A DNA stretch of 64,000 nucleotides from Pseudobutyrivibrio sp. MD2005 (GTDB lineage Bacteria > Bacillota > Clostridia > Lachnospirales > Lachnospiraceae). The translations under genes were made by a program, and so were the position numbers. The notes under the pieces are model-generated. The model made no database searches. It was not told the DNA's origin and saw only the letters and a list, made by a program, of their open reading frames with translations. The number at the start of each line of letters is the position of its first letter. Position 1 is the first letter of the stretch. Below, piece after piece: positions 52,012-61,101 of the stretch. The stretch is taken from positions 154,592-218,591 of the forward strand of contig NZ_KK211359.1 of the NCBI RefSeq assembly GCF_000621865.1. The letters run 5' to 3'.

Positions 52012-53019
52012 ATGGCTAGAATTAGTGTACTTGGAGCAGGCAGCTGGGGCATCGCTTTAGCTGTTATGCTCAATAAAAATGGTCATGAGGTAAAGGTCTG
52101 GTCCCATAGACAGTCTCAGGTGGATCAGATGAATGATACTCATACCAGCGATAAGATTAAGGGCGTGAAGCTCCCTGAATCTATGATTTTTACTGCTGAT
52201 ATTGAGGATGCCTGTCACACTGCGGATGTTGTTTTGATGGCGGTTCCATCTAAGGCGACTAGAGAGACAGCAGAAAAGATTAAGGATTATGTAAATAACA
52301 ATCAGATATTTATTACAGTAACAAAGGGTATAGAAGAAGATACACTTTTTACTCAGACAGAGATTTTAGAGGATGTATTAGGAGATGATAAGCGCATTTG
52401 TGTTCTTTCTGGTCCTAGCCATGCTGAAGAAGTAGTTGTATTTAAACCTACTTTAGTAGTTGCTGGATCTACAGACAGGCAGACAGCTTTGTTTGTTCAG
52501 AATCTATTTATGAATAAATACTTTAGAGTATATTCTTCACCTGATGTGAAGGGCATCGAGGTCGGAGCTGCACTAAAGAATGTTATAGCTCTTGCTGCTG
52601 GTATGTCAGATGGACTTGGCTTTGGAGACAATGCTAAGGCTGCACTTATTACTCGTGGTATCAAGGAGATTTCATCTCTTGCAGTAGCTATGGGAGGTCA
52701 GGCAGAGACTCTGGCAGGCCTTACAGGCGTAGGCGATCTTATTGTTACTTGCTCATCAATGCACTCTAGAAATAGAATGGCAGGCTTTTACATTGGACAG
52801 GGAATGAGCAAGGATGAGGCCATGGAAAAGGTTGCGATGGTTGTAGAAGGTGTGTATTCTGCCAAAGCAGCCAAGAAGCTTGCAGAAAAATACAATATAG
52901 AAATGCCAATTGTTAATATTGTAAATGCAGTATTATTTGAAAATCTAGCAGCTAAGGATGCTGTTTATGACCTTATGACTCGTTCAAAGAAGGATGAGAC
53001 ATCAGATTTAGATTGGTAA
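52012..53019 (+). CDS. gpsA: Glycerol-3-phosphate dehydrogenase (NAD(P)+)
   Basis: Reduces dihydroxyacetone phosphate to glycerol-3-phosphate for lipid synthesis. It has 335 residues. GAGSWGIALAVMLNKNGHEV is the dinucleotide fold; GPSHAEEVV and GLTGVGDLIVTCSS are family motifs with the catalytic lysine near EVGAALKNVIALAAG. It ends the der-plsY-gpsA operon. Confidence 0.97.
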   Translation: MARISVLGAGSWGIALAVMLNKNGHEVKVWSHRQSQVDQMNDTHTSDKIKGVKLPESMIFTADIEDACHTADVVLMAVPSKATRETAEKIKDYVNNNQIFITVTKGIEEDTLFTQTEILEDVLGDDKRICVLSGPSHAEEVVVFKPTLVVAGSTDRQTALFVQNLFMNKYFRVYSSPDVKGIEVGAALKNVIALAAGMSDGLGFGDNAKAALITRGIKEISSLAVAMGGQAETLAGLTGVGDLIVTCSSMHSRNRMAGFYIGQGMSKDEAMEKVAMVVEGVYSAKAAKKLAEKYNIEMPIVNIVNAVLFENLAAKDAVYDLMTRSKKDETSDLDW

Positions 53020-53056
53020 TAGGACTAAGGGAGAATTAGAGTTCTCTTAAATGATG

Positions 53057-53088
53057 ACGGCTAGCCAATATAGGCTAGCCGTTTTTTA
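53057..53088 (+). terminator. Terminator after gpsA
   Basis: A perfect 10-bp stem ACGGCTAGCC / GGCTAGCCGT, loop AATATA, then six Ts. The T-tract runs to the stop codon of the convergent gene. Confidence 0.9.
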
Positions 53089-53673
53089 GAATATATTTGT
53101 AATTATTGTAATAATGACGTATGGCACAAATATAAAACTAAGTAATAAAGTTTTCATTCTGATAACTTTGATTCCATAAGCCTTGCAAATAGCATCTGCA
53201 TTTTTCATGCAATCAAATCCCATTTGAATGATTACTAGTAAACCTACTGCTGTAGCAGCTGTGCTAACGGCGCCACCCACTGAATTTGCGGTAGAGTTTC
53301 CAGAACGTTTAAGCATTCGTCCGCCGATGGCTGCTGCAGATACACCTGTCATAACATCTTTATCAAGTGTTGGATCGGCAGGAACCTCATAGGCTCCGTC
53401 GGCTAAATCTTGGAATTTAGGATTAGTGTATGCAACCTTTATACATATTAATGCGATGATTCCTATGACACCTTCTGCAATCATAATACCGAAGCCTGTA
53501 ACATCTACAATGCTTCTTAAAGTGTCATTAGTGTAATCAGAGCCGATGGCCACAATCATATCAAACAGAATAGCTGCAAATCCAGATGTAAGCATTGATA
53601 CAAGACCAGCTATTAATAGTTTTGGATATAAAGAACATCTTTTTAAAAATTTGATTTCTTTTATTTCTAACAC
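53086..53673 (-). CDS. Hypothetical membrane protein
   Basis: A 195-residue protein not recognised. Likely membrane helices are at about 17-42, 62-84, 132-155 and 172-193. A soluble loop of about 45 residues (NPKFQDLADGAYEVP) lies between the second and third. The Gly/Ala/Ser-rich stretch GVSAAAIGGRMLKRSG and following is unusual. AGGAGG precedes the start. It is 15 bases downstream of another membrane gene on the same strand, so the two are probably co-transcribed. Confidence 0.65.
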   Translation of the reverse strand: MLEIKEIKFLKRCSLYPKLLIAGLVSMLTSGFAAILFDMIVAIGSDYTNDTLRSIVDVTGFGIMIAEGVIGIIALICIKVAYTNPKFQDLADGAYEVPADPTLDKDVMTGVSAAAIGGRMLKRSGNSTANSVGGAVSTAATAVGLLVIIQMGFDCMKNADAICKAYGIKVIRMKTLLLSFIFVPYVIITIITNIF

Positions 53674-53688
53674 ATTAAACCTCCTAAA

Positions 53689-54645
53689 TTATTTAATTGA
53701 GTGAAATATACTGTATGATTCCTCTAGCTTGCCAGTGCTATAAGCCATGGAATTTCTATTCATTAATCCGCAATTTTCAAGTGTAATCTTAAATTCATCT
53801 GCTCTGTTATCGGCAGTAGCAGCCTTGATAAAATCGTCATTTAGCTGATAGCGACTTAATATTAATTCATCTGTGATAATGCCTTCGTTGCTGGAATCTA
53901 AGACTGCTTCATGAAGTGTGTTGAAATAATCATTAGCATTTTTTAGATTCTCTTCTTCAGATAAATCATTATTTAATGTGTATTCATATTTTATAGATGA
54001 AAGCTCACCATCACTTGTAAAAGCGAAGCTTACAAAGGAATGAAATAAATCATCTTCTGTCAAAGATAGGTAGACATTATAGCTAGTGCCTGGATAATCT
54101 GGATAGTAAGTATCGGTGTAGGCAAGATTGTGCTTCTTAGCGATAGATTCTAGCTTTTCAGCTGGCTCTAAATTTGTAACAGCAGGTTGATCAAGGCCGG
54201 AACTAAATGAAATATTAATTAAATCATATTCAGCAGCACCTCTAACACTAAATGAGATAACCACAAGAAGGAGAAATACAAAAAGGGTCTTAAAGATGAT
54301 TAAATTAGGCAATTTCAAATCTTTATCATAAGCATAATCCTGAATCTCTGGGATTGAATATGAATCGAAATTCATTCCATACATTTCAAGCTCTAACTGG
54401 TTTTTGGCAGATGAAAAACCAATGAAGCAAATAAGGATAAGGCTTATACATAGAAAAATCATAATTAAAACAGGCTCTGTAACTTTATTAATTTCTAATT
54501 TGAATGGTGCGACACCTATTTTTGCCTGAACAGATATAGTGCTAAATAGAACAATAGAAGCGACTATAAGATATATAAAACTGATTTGAATAAGTTTACG
54601 GCATAAATAAATATGCTTAATTAGACTATGTTCTTGTGACATCAT
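53689..54645 (-). CDS. Hypothetical three-helix membrane protein with exported domain
   Basis: A 318-residue protein not recognised. Hydrophobic segments lie at about 17-40, 58-80 and 114-136. The C-terminal 180 residues appear exported and are rich in Asp, Glu and Tyr (YYPDYPGTSYNVYLSL). AGGAGAATGTT precedes two consecutive ATG codons. No cysteine lipobox is present. It leads a two-gene minus-strand unit. Confidence 0.65.
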   Translation of the reverse strand: MMSQEHSLIKHIYLCRKLIQISFIYLIVASIVLFSTISVQAKIGVAPFKLEINKVTEPVLIMIFLCISLILICFIGFSSAKNQLELEMYGMNFDSYSIPEIQDYAYDKDLKLPNLIIFKTLFVFLLLVVISFSVRGAAEYDLINISFSSGLDQPAVTNLEPAEKLESIAKKHNLAYTDTYYPDYPGTSYNVYLSLTEDDLFHSFVSFAFTSDGELSSIKYEYTLNNDLSEEENLKNANDYFNTLHEAVLDSSNEGIITDELILSRYQLNDDFIKAATADNRADEFKITLENCGLMNRNSMAYSTGKLEESYSIFHSIK

Positions 54646-54724
54646 AACATTCTCCTAAAAATTAACAGTAACGTTTGGATATTAATACCTATAGATGTGT
54701 TTGTCAATAAACAAACAAAAGATA

Positions 54725-54753
54725 TTGACTATAAAAAGCAAAAGTATTAAAAT
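54725..54753 (+). promoter_or_regulatory. Promoter of the LprI-like lipoprotein gene
   Basis: TTGACT (54725-54730), 17 bases, TAAAAT (54748-54753). A palindrome AGTATT-AA-AATACT (54744-54757) covers the -10 and could be an operator. Confidence 0.6.
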
Positions 54754-54788
54754 ACTACCTAGAGTTTATAAGGAAATAAGGAGAATGT

Positions 54789-54839
54789 ATGAGAAGAAGT
54801 GTTAAAAATGTTAAAATAGAAGGGAAGATGATTATATGA
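54789..54839 (+). CDS. Putative 16-residue leader ORF overlapping the lipoprotein start
   Basis: ATG 54789 follows AAGGAG with a 5-base spacer, a better site than that of the next gene. It encodes MRRSVKNVKIEGKMII and its stop (ATGA) overlaps the lipoprotein start codon. It could couple translation to the downstream gene. Coding is not proven. Confidence 0.4.
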   Translation: MRRSVKNVKIEGKMII

Positions 54840-55780
54840 AAAGAAAAGTATTAATTTGCATAATTTTAGCATTAAGCTTAGTAGGATGTGGTAACTTTGG
54901 CGAAGATGACAACAGGGGCGAAACTGTAATAGTGTCTAAGGAAAATGATTCTGATGAAAAAGATGAAGATGTAGATGCAGTTGATAAGAAAGAAGATAAA
55001 GCTGAATCATCTGATGAGAAAGAAAGCGATGACAGCATTCAGGCTGAGCTTGCTTCTGTTGAAGAGAAATATCAAAAGCTCTATGACAATACAGATTCCG
55101 GTTCAATGTCACAATGTGAAATGAATGAAGCTGCTTTTAACTTATACGATGTGTGGGATAAGGAACTTAATTCTCTCTGGGAGAGATTGACAGAAGAACT
55201 GGATGAGAGCGAGAAAAAGGAGCTTGTTGCTGAACAGAAGGCTTGGATTGCACAAAAAGAGGCTAATTCAACTGCTGCAGGAATGAGTTGGAGTGGCGGT
55301 TCAGGACAGCCTTGTATCACCTTAGGCGAAGAAGAGGACATGACTCACAAGAGATGCTACGAACTTGCTGAGAGGCTTGCAGAAGTTCGTGGTGAAGATT
55401 TTGAAATCCCTTCAAAGGTAGAAAAGAAAATCGAAGAAGAAAATCCTACATTAGATGAAGTATTCGAAAAGTTCGAAGGACAATGGTGCTTTGATACTGA
55501 TAGAGGAGCTGTAATCGGAATTGATAGAACTGCAAATGATCCAGATATGGCTCCAGAAGGCAGTACATGGTATGTATGGGAAACAGGCGGAGACATAATT
55601 TCTGATTTGGATGTTTATGGTTATAGTGATTCAGATATTATCTTTAAAAGATATAATGAATTTCTTGAAAAAGATTCTTATTATTGGATGAGCTATTGTG
55701 GAGATCGTGTGGAATTTAAATATGCACATTCGTTAGAAGAGTTGGCTGATTGGAATGTTGAGACAACTGTTGGTTATTAA
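54836..55780 (+). CDS. Lipoprotein with LprI-like (DUF1311) domain
   Basis: A 314-residue lipoprotein with lipobox LSLVGC (Cys 18). A highly acidic, low-complexity linker (about 22-68) follows. Residues about 70-185 match the LprI / DUF1311 pattern: MNEAAFNLYDVWDKELNSLW, then EKKELVAEQKAWIAQKEA and CYELAERLAEV. LprI of mycobacteria inhibits lysozyme, but the family is broad. The last 110 residues (WCFDTDRGAVIGIDR onward) are unassigned. Confidence 0.75.
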   Translation: MKRKVLICIILALSLVGCGNFGEDDNRGETVIVSKENDSDEKDEDVDAVDKKEDKAESSDEKESDDSIQAELASVEEKYQKLYDNTDSGSMSQCEMNEAAFNLYDVWDKELNSLWERLTEELDESEKKELVAEQKAWIAQKEANSTAAGMSWSGGSGQPCITLGEEEDMTHKRCYELAERLAEVRGEDFEIPSKVEKKIEEENPTLDEVFEKFEGQWCFDTDRGAVIGIDRTANDPDMAPEGSTWYVWETGGDIISDLDVYGYSDSDIIFKRYNEFLEKDSYYWMSYCGDRVEFKYAHSLEELADWNVETTVGY

Positions 55781-55848
55781 TCTAAATATTAGTAAGTGAA
55801 CAAATTGTTATTTATTTGTGAAACTTCATTTTGTGGTATCTAACCCTA

Positions 55849-55877
55849 TTGACTACTAGATAGTGTGGTGGTAGTAT
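55849..55877 (+). promoter_or_regulatory. Promoter of nrdD
   Basis: TTGACT (55849-55854), 17 bases, TAGTAT (55872-55877). The spacer and -35 overlap a NrdR-like half of an inverted repeat. Confidence 0.5.
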
Positions 55878-55910
55878 AAACCTATCAACACAACATCTAG
55901 TAGTTTTTTA
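55851..55910. promoter_or_regulatory. Inverted repeat and possible NrdR operator upstream of nrdD
   Basis: ACTACTAGAT (55852-55861) is the exact inverse of ATCTAGTAGT (55895-55904). The left site GACTACTAGATAGTGT and right site ACACAACATCTAGTAG each match the NrdR-box consensus partly (11 and 12 of 16 by hand). A T-run follows the right arm, so a terminator or attenuator is also possible. Confidence 0.4.
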
Positions 55911-55981
55911 TTTGTCTTTACTAGATATTGACTGAATTGTATTTACAAATGTTTTTGGTATAGATAAACCCGGAGGTTAAT

Positions 55982-58105
55982 ATGGAGAGATTTGTTGTTA
56001 AGAAAGATGGTGCTCTAGAGCCATTTAATGTACAGAAAGTTGTTGAAGCAGTTGGCAAATCAGCAACTCGAGTACTTGTAAAATTTACACCTGAGCAGGA
56101 AAAGTTTATATGTCAATTTGTTGAAGAAAGAGTGGAGGAACTTGGACTTGAAAAAATTGAGATTGCACAGATGCACAACATTGTTGAAGGAGCTTTGGAA
56201 CGAGTTAATCCAATGGTTGCTAAATCTTATAGAGATTATCGCAACTATAAGCAGGATTTTGTACAGATGCTCGATGATGTTTATAAGAAGTCTCAGAATA
56301 TCATGTACATCGGCGATAAGGAGAACTCTAATACAGATTCGGCTCTCGTATCGACAAAGCGTTCGTTAATCTTTAACGAGCTTAACCGTGAGCTTTACAA
56401 GAAATTCTTCCTTACAACAGAGGAAATTCAAGCTATCAGAGACGGTTACATCTACATTCACGATATGAATGCAAGACGCGACACAATGAACTGTTGTCTG
56501 TTTGATGTTAAGTCAGTACTCGAAGGTGGCTTTGAGATGGGTAATATTTTCTACAATGAGCCTAAGAGTCTTGATGTAGCATTTGATGTTATCGGTGATA
56601 TTGTTCTTTCTGCTGCAAGCCAGCAGTACGGTGGTTTCACTATTCCACAGGCAGATCAAATCCTTGAGAAATATGCTCAAAAGTCTTATGACAAATATAT
56701 GGAAAAGTATTTATCTCTTGGTATTGATAAAGAAAAGGCTGAGGAAGTATCTATGGCTGAGGTTCAGCGCGAGATGGAGCAGGGCTTCCAGGGATGGGAG
56801 TACAAGTTCAACACTGTTGCTTCAAGCCGTGGTGATTATCCATTTATCACTGTTACAATCGGTCTTGGTACATCTACTTTTGCAAAGATGGCATCAAAAG
56901 CATGCCTTAAGGTTCGTTCAATCGGCCAGGGTAAGCCAGGATTTAAAAAGCCTGTTCTTTTCCCTAAGGTTGTATTCCTTTATGATGAAAATCTTCATGG
57001 ACCAGGTAAAGAGCTTGAGGATGTTTTCGAAGCTGGTATTGATTGCTCACGCAAGACTATGTACCCTGATTGGCTTTCGCTTACAGGCGAAGGATATATC
57101 GCAAGTATGTATAAAAAATACGGCAAAGTTATTTCGCCAATGGGATGTCGTGCATTCCTTTCACCTTGGTATGAAAGAGGTGGAATGAAGCCTGCAGATG
57201 ATAAGGATGAGCCTGTATTTATTGGCCGTTTTAATATCGGTGCAGTTTCACTTCATCTTCCAATGATTTTAGCTAAGGCTCGTCAGGAATCAAAGGACTT
57301 CTACGAAGTACTTGATTATTATCTTGAGATGATCAGAAAGCTTCACATTCGTACATATGCTTATCTTGGAGAGATGCGCGCATCTACAAATCCTCTTGCA
57401 TATTGCGAGGGCGGATTCTATGGTGGACATCTTGGATTCCACGATAAGATTAAGCCTTTACTTAAGGCTGCTACAGCATCATTCGGAATTACAGCTTTCA
57501 ATGAGCTTCAGGAGCTTTACAATGGCAAGTCACTTGTAGAGGATGGAGATTTTGCTATTGAAGTGCTTAAACACATTAACGAAAAGGTGAATCAGTTTAA
57601 GGAAGAGGATGGCAATCTTTATGCTATCTACGGTACTCCAGCTGAAAACCTTTGCGGTTTACAGGTAAAGCAGTTTAGAAATAAGTATGGCATTATTGAG
57701 AATGTTTCAGATAGAACTTACGTATCTAACTCATTCCACTGCCATGTTACTGAAGATATTACACCTATTCAAAAGCAGGATTTGGAAGGCAGATTCTGGG
57801 AGCTTTCAAACGGAGGAAAGATTCAGTACGTGCGTTATCCAATCAACTACAACCGCGAAGCTGTTAAGACTTTGGTTCGCAGAGCTATGGCTAAGGGATT
57901 TTATGAAGGTGTAAATCTATCACTTTCATACTGTGATGACTGCGGTCATGAGGAGCTTGAAATGGATGTTTGCCCAGTATGTGGAAGCAAGAACCTCACA
58001 AAAATCGACCGTATGAATGGATACTTATCTTACTCTCGTGTTAAGGGCGATACACGTCTTAACGAGGCAAAGATGGCAGAAATCGCCGATCGTAAATCCA
58101 TGTAA
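55982..58105 (+). CDS. nrdD: Anaerobic ribonucleoside-triphosphate reductase
   Basis: Oxygen-sensitive glycyl-radical enzyme making dNTPs. It has 707 residues. An N-terminal ATP-cone (about 1-90, RFVVKKDGALEPFNVQKV) gives allosteric control. Catalytic cysteines are expected in MNCCLFDV and MGCRAFLSPW. A zinc site CDDCGH...CPVCGS precedes the radical glycine in RMNGYLSYSR near the C-terminus. CGGAGG precedes ATG 55982. The activase gene follows. Confidence 0.96.
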   Translation: MERFVVKKDGALEPFNVQKVVEAVGKSATRVLVKFTPEQEKFICQFVEERVEELGLEKIEIAQMHNIVEGALERVNPMVAKSYRDYRNYKQDFVQMLDDVYKKSQNIMYIGDKENSNTDSALVSTKRSLIFNELNRELYKKFFLTTEEIQAIRDGYIYIHDMNARRDTMNCCLFDVKSVLEGGFEMGNIFYNEPKSLDVAFDVIGDIVLSAASQQYGGFTIPQADQILEKYAQKSYDKYMEKYLSLGIDKEKAEEVSMAEVQREMEQGFQGWEYKFNTVASSRGDYPFITVTIGLGTSTFAKMASKACLKVRSIGQGKPGFKKPVLFPKVVFLYDENLHGPGKELEDVFEAGIDCSRKTMYPDWLSLTGEGYIASMYKKYGKVISPMGCRAFLSPWYERGGMKPADDKDEPVFIGRFNIGAVSLHLPMILAKARQESKDFYEVLDYYLEMIRKLHIRTYAYLGEMRASTNPLAYCEGGFYGGHLGFHDKIKPLLKAATASFGITAFNELQELYNGKSLVEDGDFAIEVLKHINEKVNQFKEEDGNLYAIYGTPAENLCGLQVKQFRNKYGIIENVSDRTYVSNSFHCHVTEDITPIQKQDLEGRFWELSNGGKIQYVRYPINYNREAVKTLVRRAMAKGFYEGVNLSLSYCDDCGHEELEMDVCPVCGSKNLTKIDRMNGYLSYSRVKGDTRLNEAKMAEIADRKSM

Positions 58106-58135
58106 ATAAATTGCGGACTAGGGAGAATAGACATA

Positions 58136-58627
58136 ATGAATTACCATAATATTACTAAGGATGACATGCTTAATGGTGATGGATTGCGCGCAGTGCTTTG
58201 GCTTGCAGGATGCGATCATCATTGTAAAGAATGTCAAAACCCAATCACTTGGGATCCTGACGGAGGCCTTAAATTTGACGAGGCTGCAAAAGAAGAATTA
58301 TACGAGATTCTTTCTCGCGACTATATATCAGGCATTACATTTAGTGGTGGGGACCCACTTTTTCCAGCCAACAGGCAGGAAGTCACGGATCTTGCCCGGG
58401 AGATTAGGGAGAGATTTCCCGGGAAGACCGTCTGGCTCTATACAGGGTTCACATTTGAGCAGATCAAAGATTTGGAAATTATGAAATATTTGGATGTTCT
58501 GGTTGACGGAGAATTTGAAATTGATAAGATAGATTTGCAGGCAAAATGGAGAGGAAGCATCAATCAGCGTGTTATTGATGTGCCTCAAACATTAAAGTTA
58601 GGCCAGATTGTCCTTGCTTGCGACTAG
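58136..58627 (+). CDS. nrdG: Anaerobic ribonucleotide reductase activating protein
   Basis: Radical SAM activase that makes the glycyl radical on NrdD. It has 163 residues with CDHHCKECQNPITW (CxxxCxxC) and GITFSGGDPLF. The stretch about 58370-58450 is visibly richer in G and C, with two CCCGGG sites, than the flanking coding sequence. GGGAG precedes the start. Confidence 0.95.
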   Translation: MNYHNITKDDMLNGDGLRAVLWLAGCDHHCKECQNPITWDPDGGLKFDEAAKEELYEILSRDYISGITFSGGDPLFPANRQEVTDLAREIRERFPGKTVWLYTGFTFEQIKDLEIMKYLDVLVDGEFEIDKIDLQAKWRGSINQRVIDVPQTLKLGQIVLACD

Positions 58628-58648
58628 AATATAGGGAGAATTTTATAC

Positions 58649-59086
58649 ATGGAAATTAATATTTTGCGTTTGACTGATTCTGCAAAGCTTCCAGACAGAG
58701 GCTCAGCATTTGCAGCTGGTTATGATTTGTTTGCGGATGTAGCAGAGGATGTTACTATATTGCCACACGAGACCAAGATGATTGGCACAGGTCTTGCAAT
58801 GGAGATTCCGGAAGGTTATTTCGGTGGGATTTTTGCAAGAAGTGGTCTTTCTGCTAAGGAAGGTCTCAGACCTGCCAACTGTGTTGGTGTTGTGGATTCG
58901 GATTACAGGGGAGAGATAAAGGTTGCTCTTCATAACGATGGAGAGGTTCCTAGAGTTGTGACTAGTGCAGAGAAAATTGCACAGCTTGTGGTTGTTCCAT
59001 TTTTATCAGTTGACTTCAATGAGGTTTCAGAGTTATCTGATACTGTTCGTGGAGCTGGTGGATTTGGTTCCACAGGAAAACATTAA
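58649..59086 (+). CDS. dut: dUTP diphosphatase
   Basis: Hydrolyses dUTP to dUMP. It has 145 residues with the trimeric dUTPase motifs AGYDLFAD, ARSGLSAKEGL, GVVDSDYRGEIKV and C-terminal RGAGGFGSTGKH. It follows nrdG by 21 bases; the three genes form a dNTP-supply unit. Confidence 0.97.
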   Translation: MEINILRLTDSAKLPDRGSAFAAGYDLFADVAEDVTILPHETKMIGTGLAMEIPEGYFGGIFARSGLSAKEGLRPANCVGVVDSDYRGEIKVALHNDGEVPRVVTSAEKIAQLVVVPFLSVDFNEVSELSDTVRGAGGFGSTGKH

Positions 59087-59099
59087 GATTCGTTTATTT

Positions 59100-59126
59100 G
59101 GCGCCTGGTTTTACCAGACGCCTTTG
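59100..59126 (+). terminator. Hairpin after dut
   Basis: Stem GGCG-C-CTGGT / ACCAG-A-CGCC with loop TTT, followed by TTT. The T-tail is short, so strength is uncertain. Confidence 0.6.
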
Positions 59127-59175
59127 ACGCGTTTTAAGTGTCTTAAGATTTATTATTTTGAAAGAGAGTAAATTT

Positions 59176-61101
59176 ATGGCAAAAAAGGTTACTTATGATG
59201 CAAGTAGCATATCGGTTCTAGAAGGATTGGAGGCTGTTAGAAAGCGTCCTGGAATGTATATTGGTTCTACTTCTAGAAAAGGTTTGAATCATCTGATATA
59301 CGAAATCGTTGATAACTCAGTTGATGAGCATCTTGCTGGAGAGTGTGACACAATTTATGTAACACTTGAAAAAGATGGAAGCTGTACTGTAGAGGATAAC
59401 GGTCGAGGTATCCCTGTTGGTATGCATGCAAAAGGCGTTCCAGCAGCAAGACTTGTATTTTCTACACTTCACGCAGGTGGAAAGTTTGACGACAGCGTTT
59501 ACAAAACATCTGGTGGTCTTCATGGTGTTGGTTCTTCAGTTGTTAATGCTTTGAGTGAATACATGACTGTAGATATTTCACGTGAGGGATACGTTCATCA
59601 CGATCGCTACGAGAGAGGTGTGCCTACTGAAAAGCTTGTGGATGGCATGCTTCCAAAAATCGCTAAAACTACAAAACATGGTACTAAAATCAATTTCTTA
59701 CCAGATGCCGAGATTTTCGAGAAGACTTATTTCAAGGAGGATGATATAAAGAGTCGTCTTCATGAGACTGCTTATCTTAATCCAGGTCTTACAATCAATT
59801 ATGCTGATTTGCGCGGCGAGGAGCCAGAATATGAGACGTTCCATGAGCCTGAGGGTATAAAGGGATTTGTTAAAGAAATCAACAAGACAGCAGAAGCTCT
59901 TCATGACGTTATTTACTTTAAGGGCGCAGCAGAAGGCATCGAGCTTGAGGTTGCCTTCCAGTATTGCAATGAATTTAAAGAAAACATTCTTGGATTCTGT
60001 AACAATATTTACAACTCTGAGGGTGGTACACATATCACTGGATTTAAGACTGTACTTACTACAGTTATCAATAACTATGCAAGAGAGCTTGGAATTCTTA
60101 AGGATAAGGATGCCAATTTTACAGGCGCTGATGTAAGAAACGGTATCACAGCTATCGTTTCTATCAAGCATCCTGATCCTCGTTTCGAAGGACAGACAAA
60201 GACTAAGCTTGATAATCCAGATGCATCAAAGGCTACTCAGAAGGTTTGTCAGGATGAGTTCGTTCTCTATTTCGACAGAAATTTAGAGACTCTTAAAGCT
60301 ATTATTTCCTGTGCGGAAAAGAGTGCCAAGATTCGTAAATCAGAAGAGAAAGCGAAGACAAATCTTCTTACAAAGCAAAAGTTCTCTTTTGATCAAAATG
60401 GTAAGCTTGCAAACTGTGAATCACGTGATGCTGAAAAGTGCGAAATTTTTATCGTCGAGGGAGATTCCGCTGGTGGTTCAGCAAAGAAGGCTCGAAACAG
60501 AATGTATCAGGCTATTATGCCTATCAGAGGTAAGATTCTTAACGTTGAAAAGGCTTCAATGGACAAGGTTCTTGCTAATGCAGAAATTAAAACACTTATC
60601 AATGCATTTGGTTGTGGTTTTTCCGAAGGATATGGTAATGATTTTGATATTTCAAAGCTCCGCTATGACAAAATCGTAATCATGGCCGATGCCGATGTGG
60701 ATGGTGCTCATATCAGCACACTTCTTTTGACATTTTTCTATAGATTTATGCCAGAGCTTATTAGAGAAGGACACGTTTATATTGCTATGCCTCCTCTTTA
60801 CAAGGCTATTCCTTCAAAGGGAGAGGAAGAATATCTTTACGATGATGTTGCTCTTGAAAAGTACCGCAAGAAGATGAATGGAAAGACATTTACACTTCAG
60901 CGATACAAAGGTCTTGGCGAAATGGATGCAGAGCAGTTATGGGAGACAACACTTGATCCTGAAAGACGTAAGCTTAAGCTTGTAGAAATCGAGGATGCCC
61001 TTATGGCATCTGAAGTTACAGAGCTTCTTATGGGTAGCGATGTTGCACCACGTAAAGAATTTATTTACAAGCATGCAAAGGAGGCTGAAATAGATGCCTA
61101 G
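59176..61101 (+). CDS. Type IIA DNA topoisomerase subunit B (GyrB/ParE family)
   Basis: ATPase subunit of gyrase or topoisomerase IV. It has 641 residues. GHKL motifs: EIVDNSVDEHLAG, DNGRGIPVGMH and GGLHGVGSSVVNAL. The Toprim part has VEGDSAGGSAKKARNR and MADADVDGAHISTLLL. PLYK follows. ATG 59176 begins MAKKVTYDASSISVLEGLEAV; the TTG-started longer frame is rejected. It overlaps the subunit A gene by 8 bases. The partner lacks a gyrase box, so the pair may be topoisomerase IV-like. Confidence 0.92.
   Translation: MAKKVTYDASSISVLEGLEAVRKRPGMYIGSTSRKGLNHLIYEIVDNSVDEHLAGECDTIYVTLEKDGSCTVEDNGRGIPVGMHAKGVPAARLVFSTLHAGGKFDDSVYKTSGGLHGVGSSVVNALSEYMTVDISREGYVHHDRYERGVPTEKLVDGMLPKIAKTTKHGTKINFLPDAEIFEKTYFKEDDIKSRLHETAYLNPGLTINYADLRGEEPEYETFHEPEGIKGFVKEINKTAEALHDVIYFKGAAEGIELEVAFQYCNEFKENILGFCNNIYNSEGGTHITGFKTVLTTVINNYARELGILKDKDANFTGADVRNGITAIVSIKHPDPRFEGQTKTKLDNPDASKATQKVCQDEFVLYFDRNLETLKAIISCAEKSAKIRKSEEKAKTNLLTKQKFSFDQNGKLANCESRDAEKCEIFIVEGDSAGGSAKKARNRMYQAIMPIRGKILNVEKASMDKVLANAEIKTLINAFGCGFSEGYGNDFDISKLRYDKIVIMADADVDGAHISTLLLTFFYRFMPELIREGHVYIAMPPLYKAIPSKGEEEYLYDDVALEKYRKKMNGKTFTLQRYKGLGEMDAEQLWETTLDPERRKLKLVEIEDALMASEVTELLMGSDVAPRKEFIYKHAKEAEIDA

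Noticed and set aside
59698-60171. Minus-strand ORF of 157 codons inside the topoisomerase B gene
   Set aside because: It is a shadow of a strongly conserved gene with no similarity I recognise.
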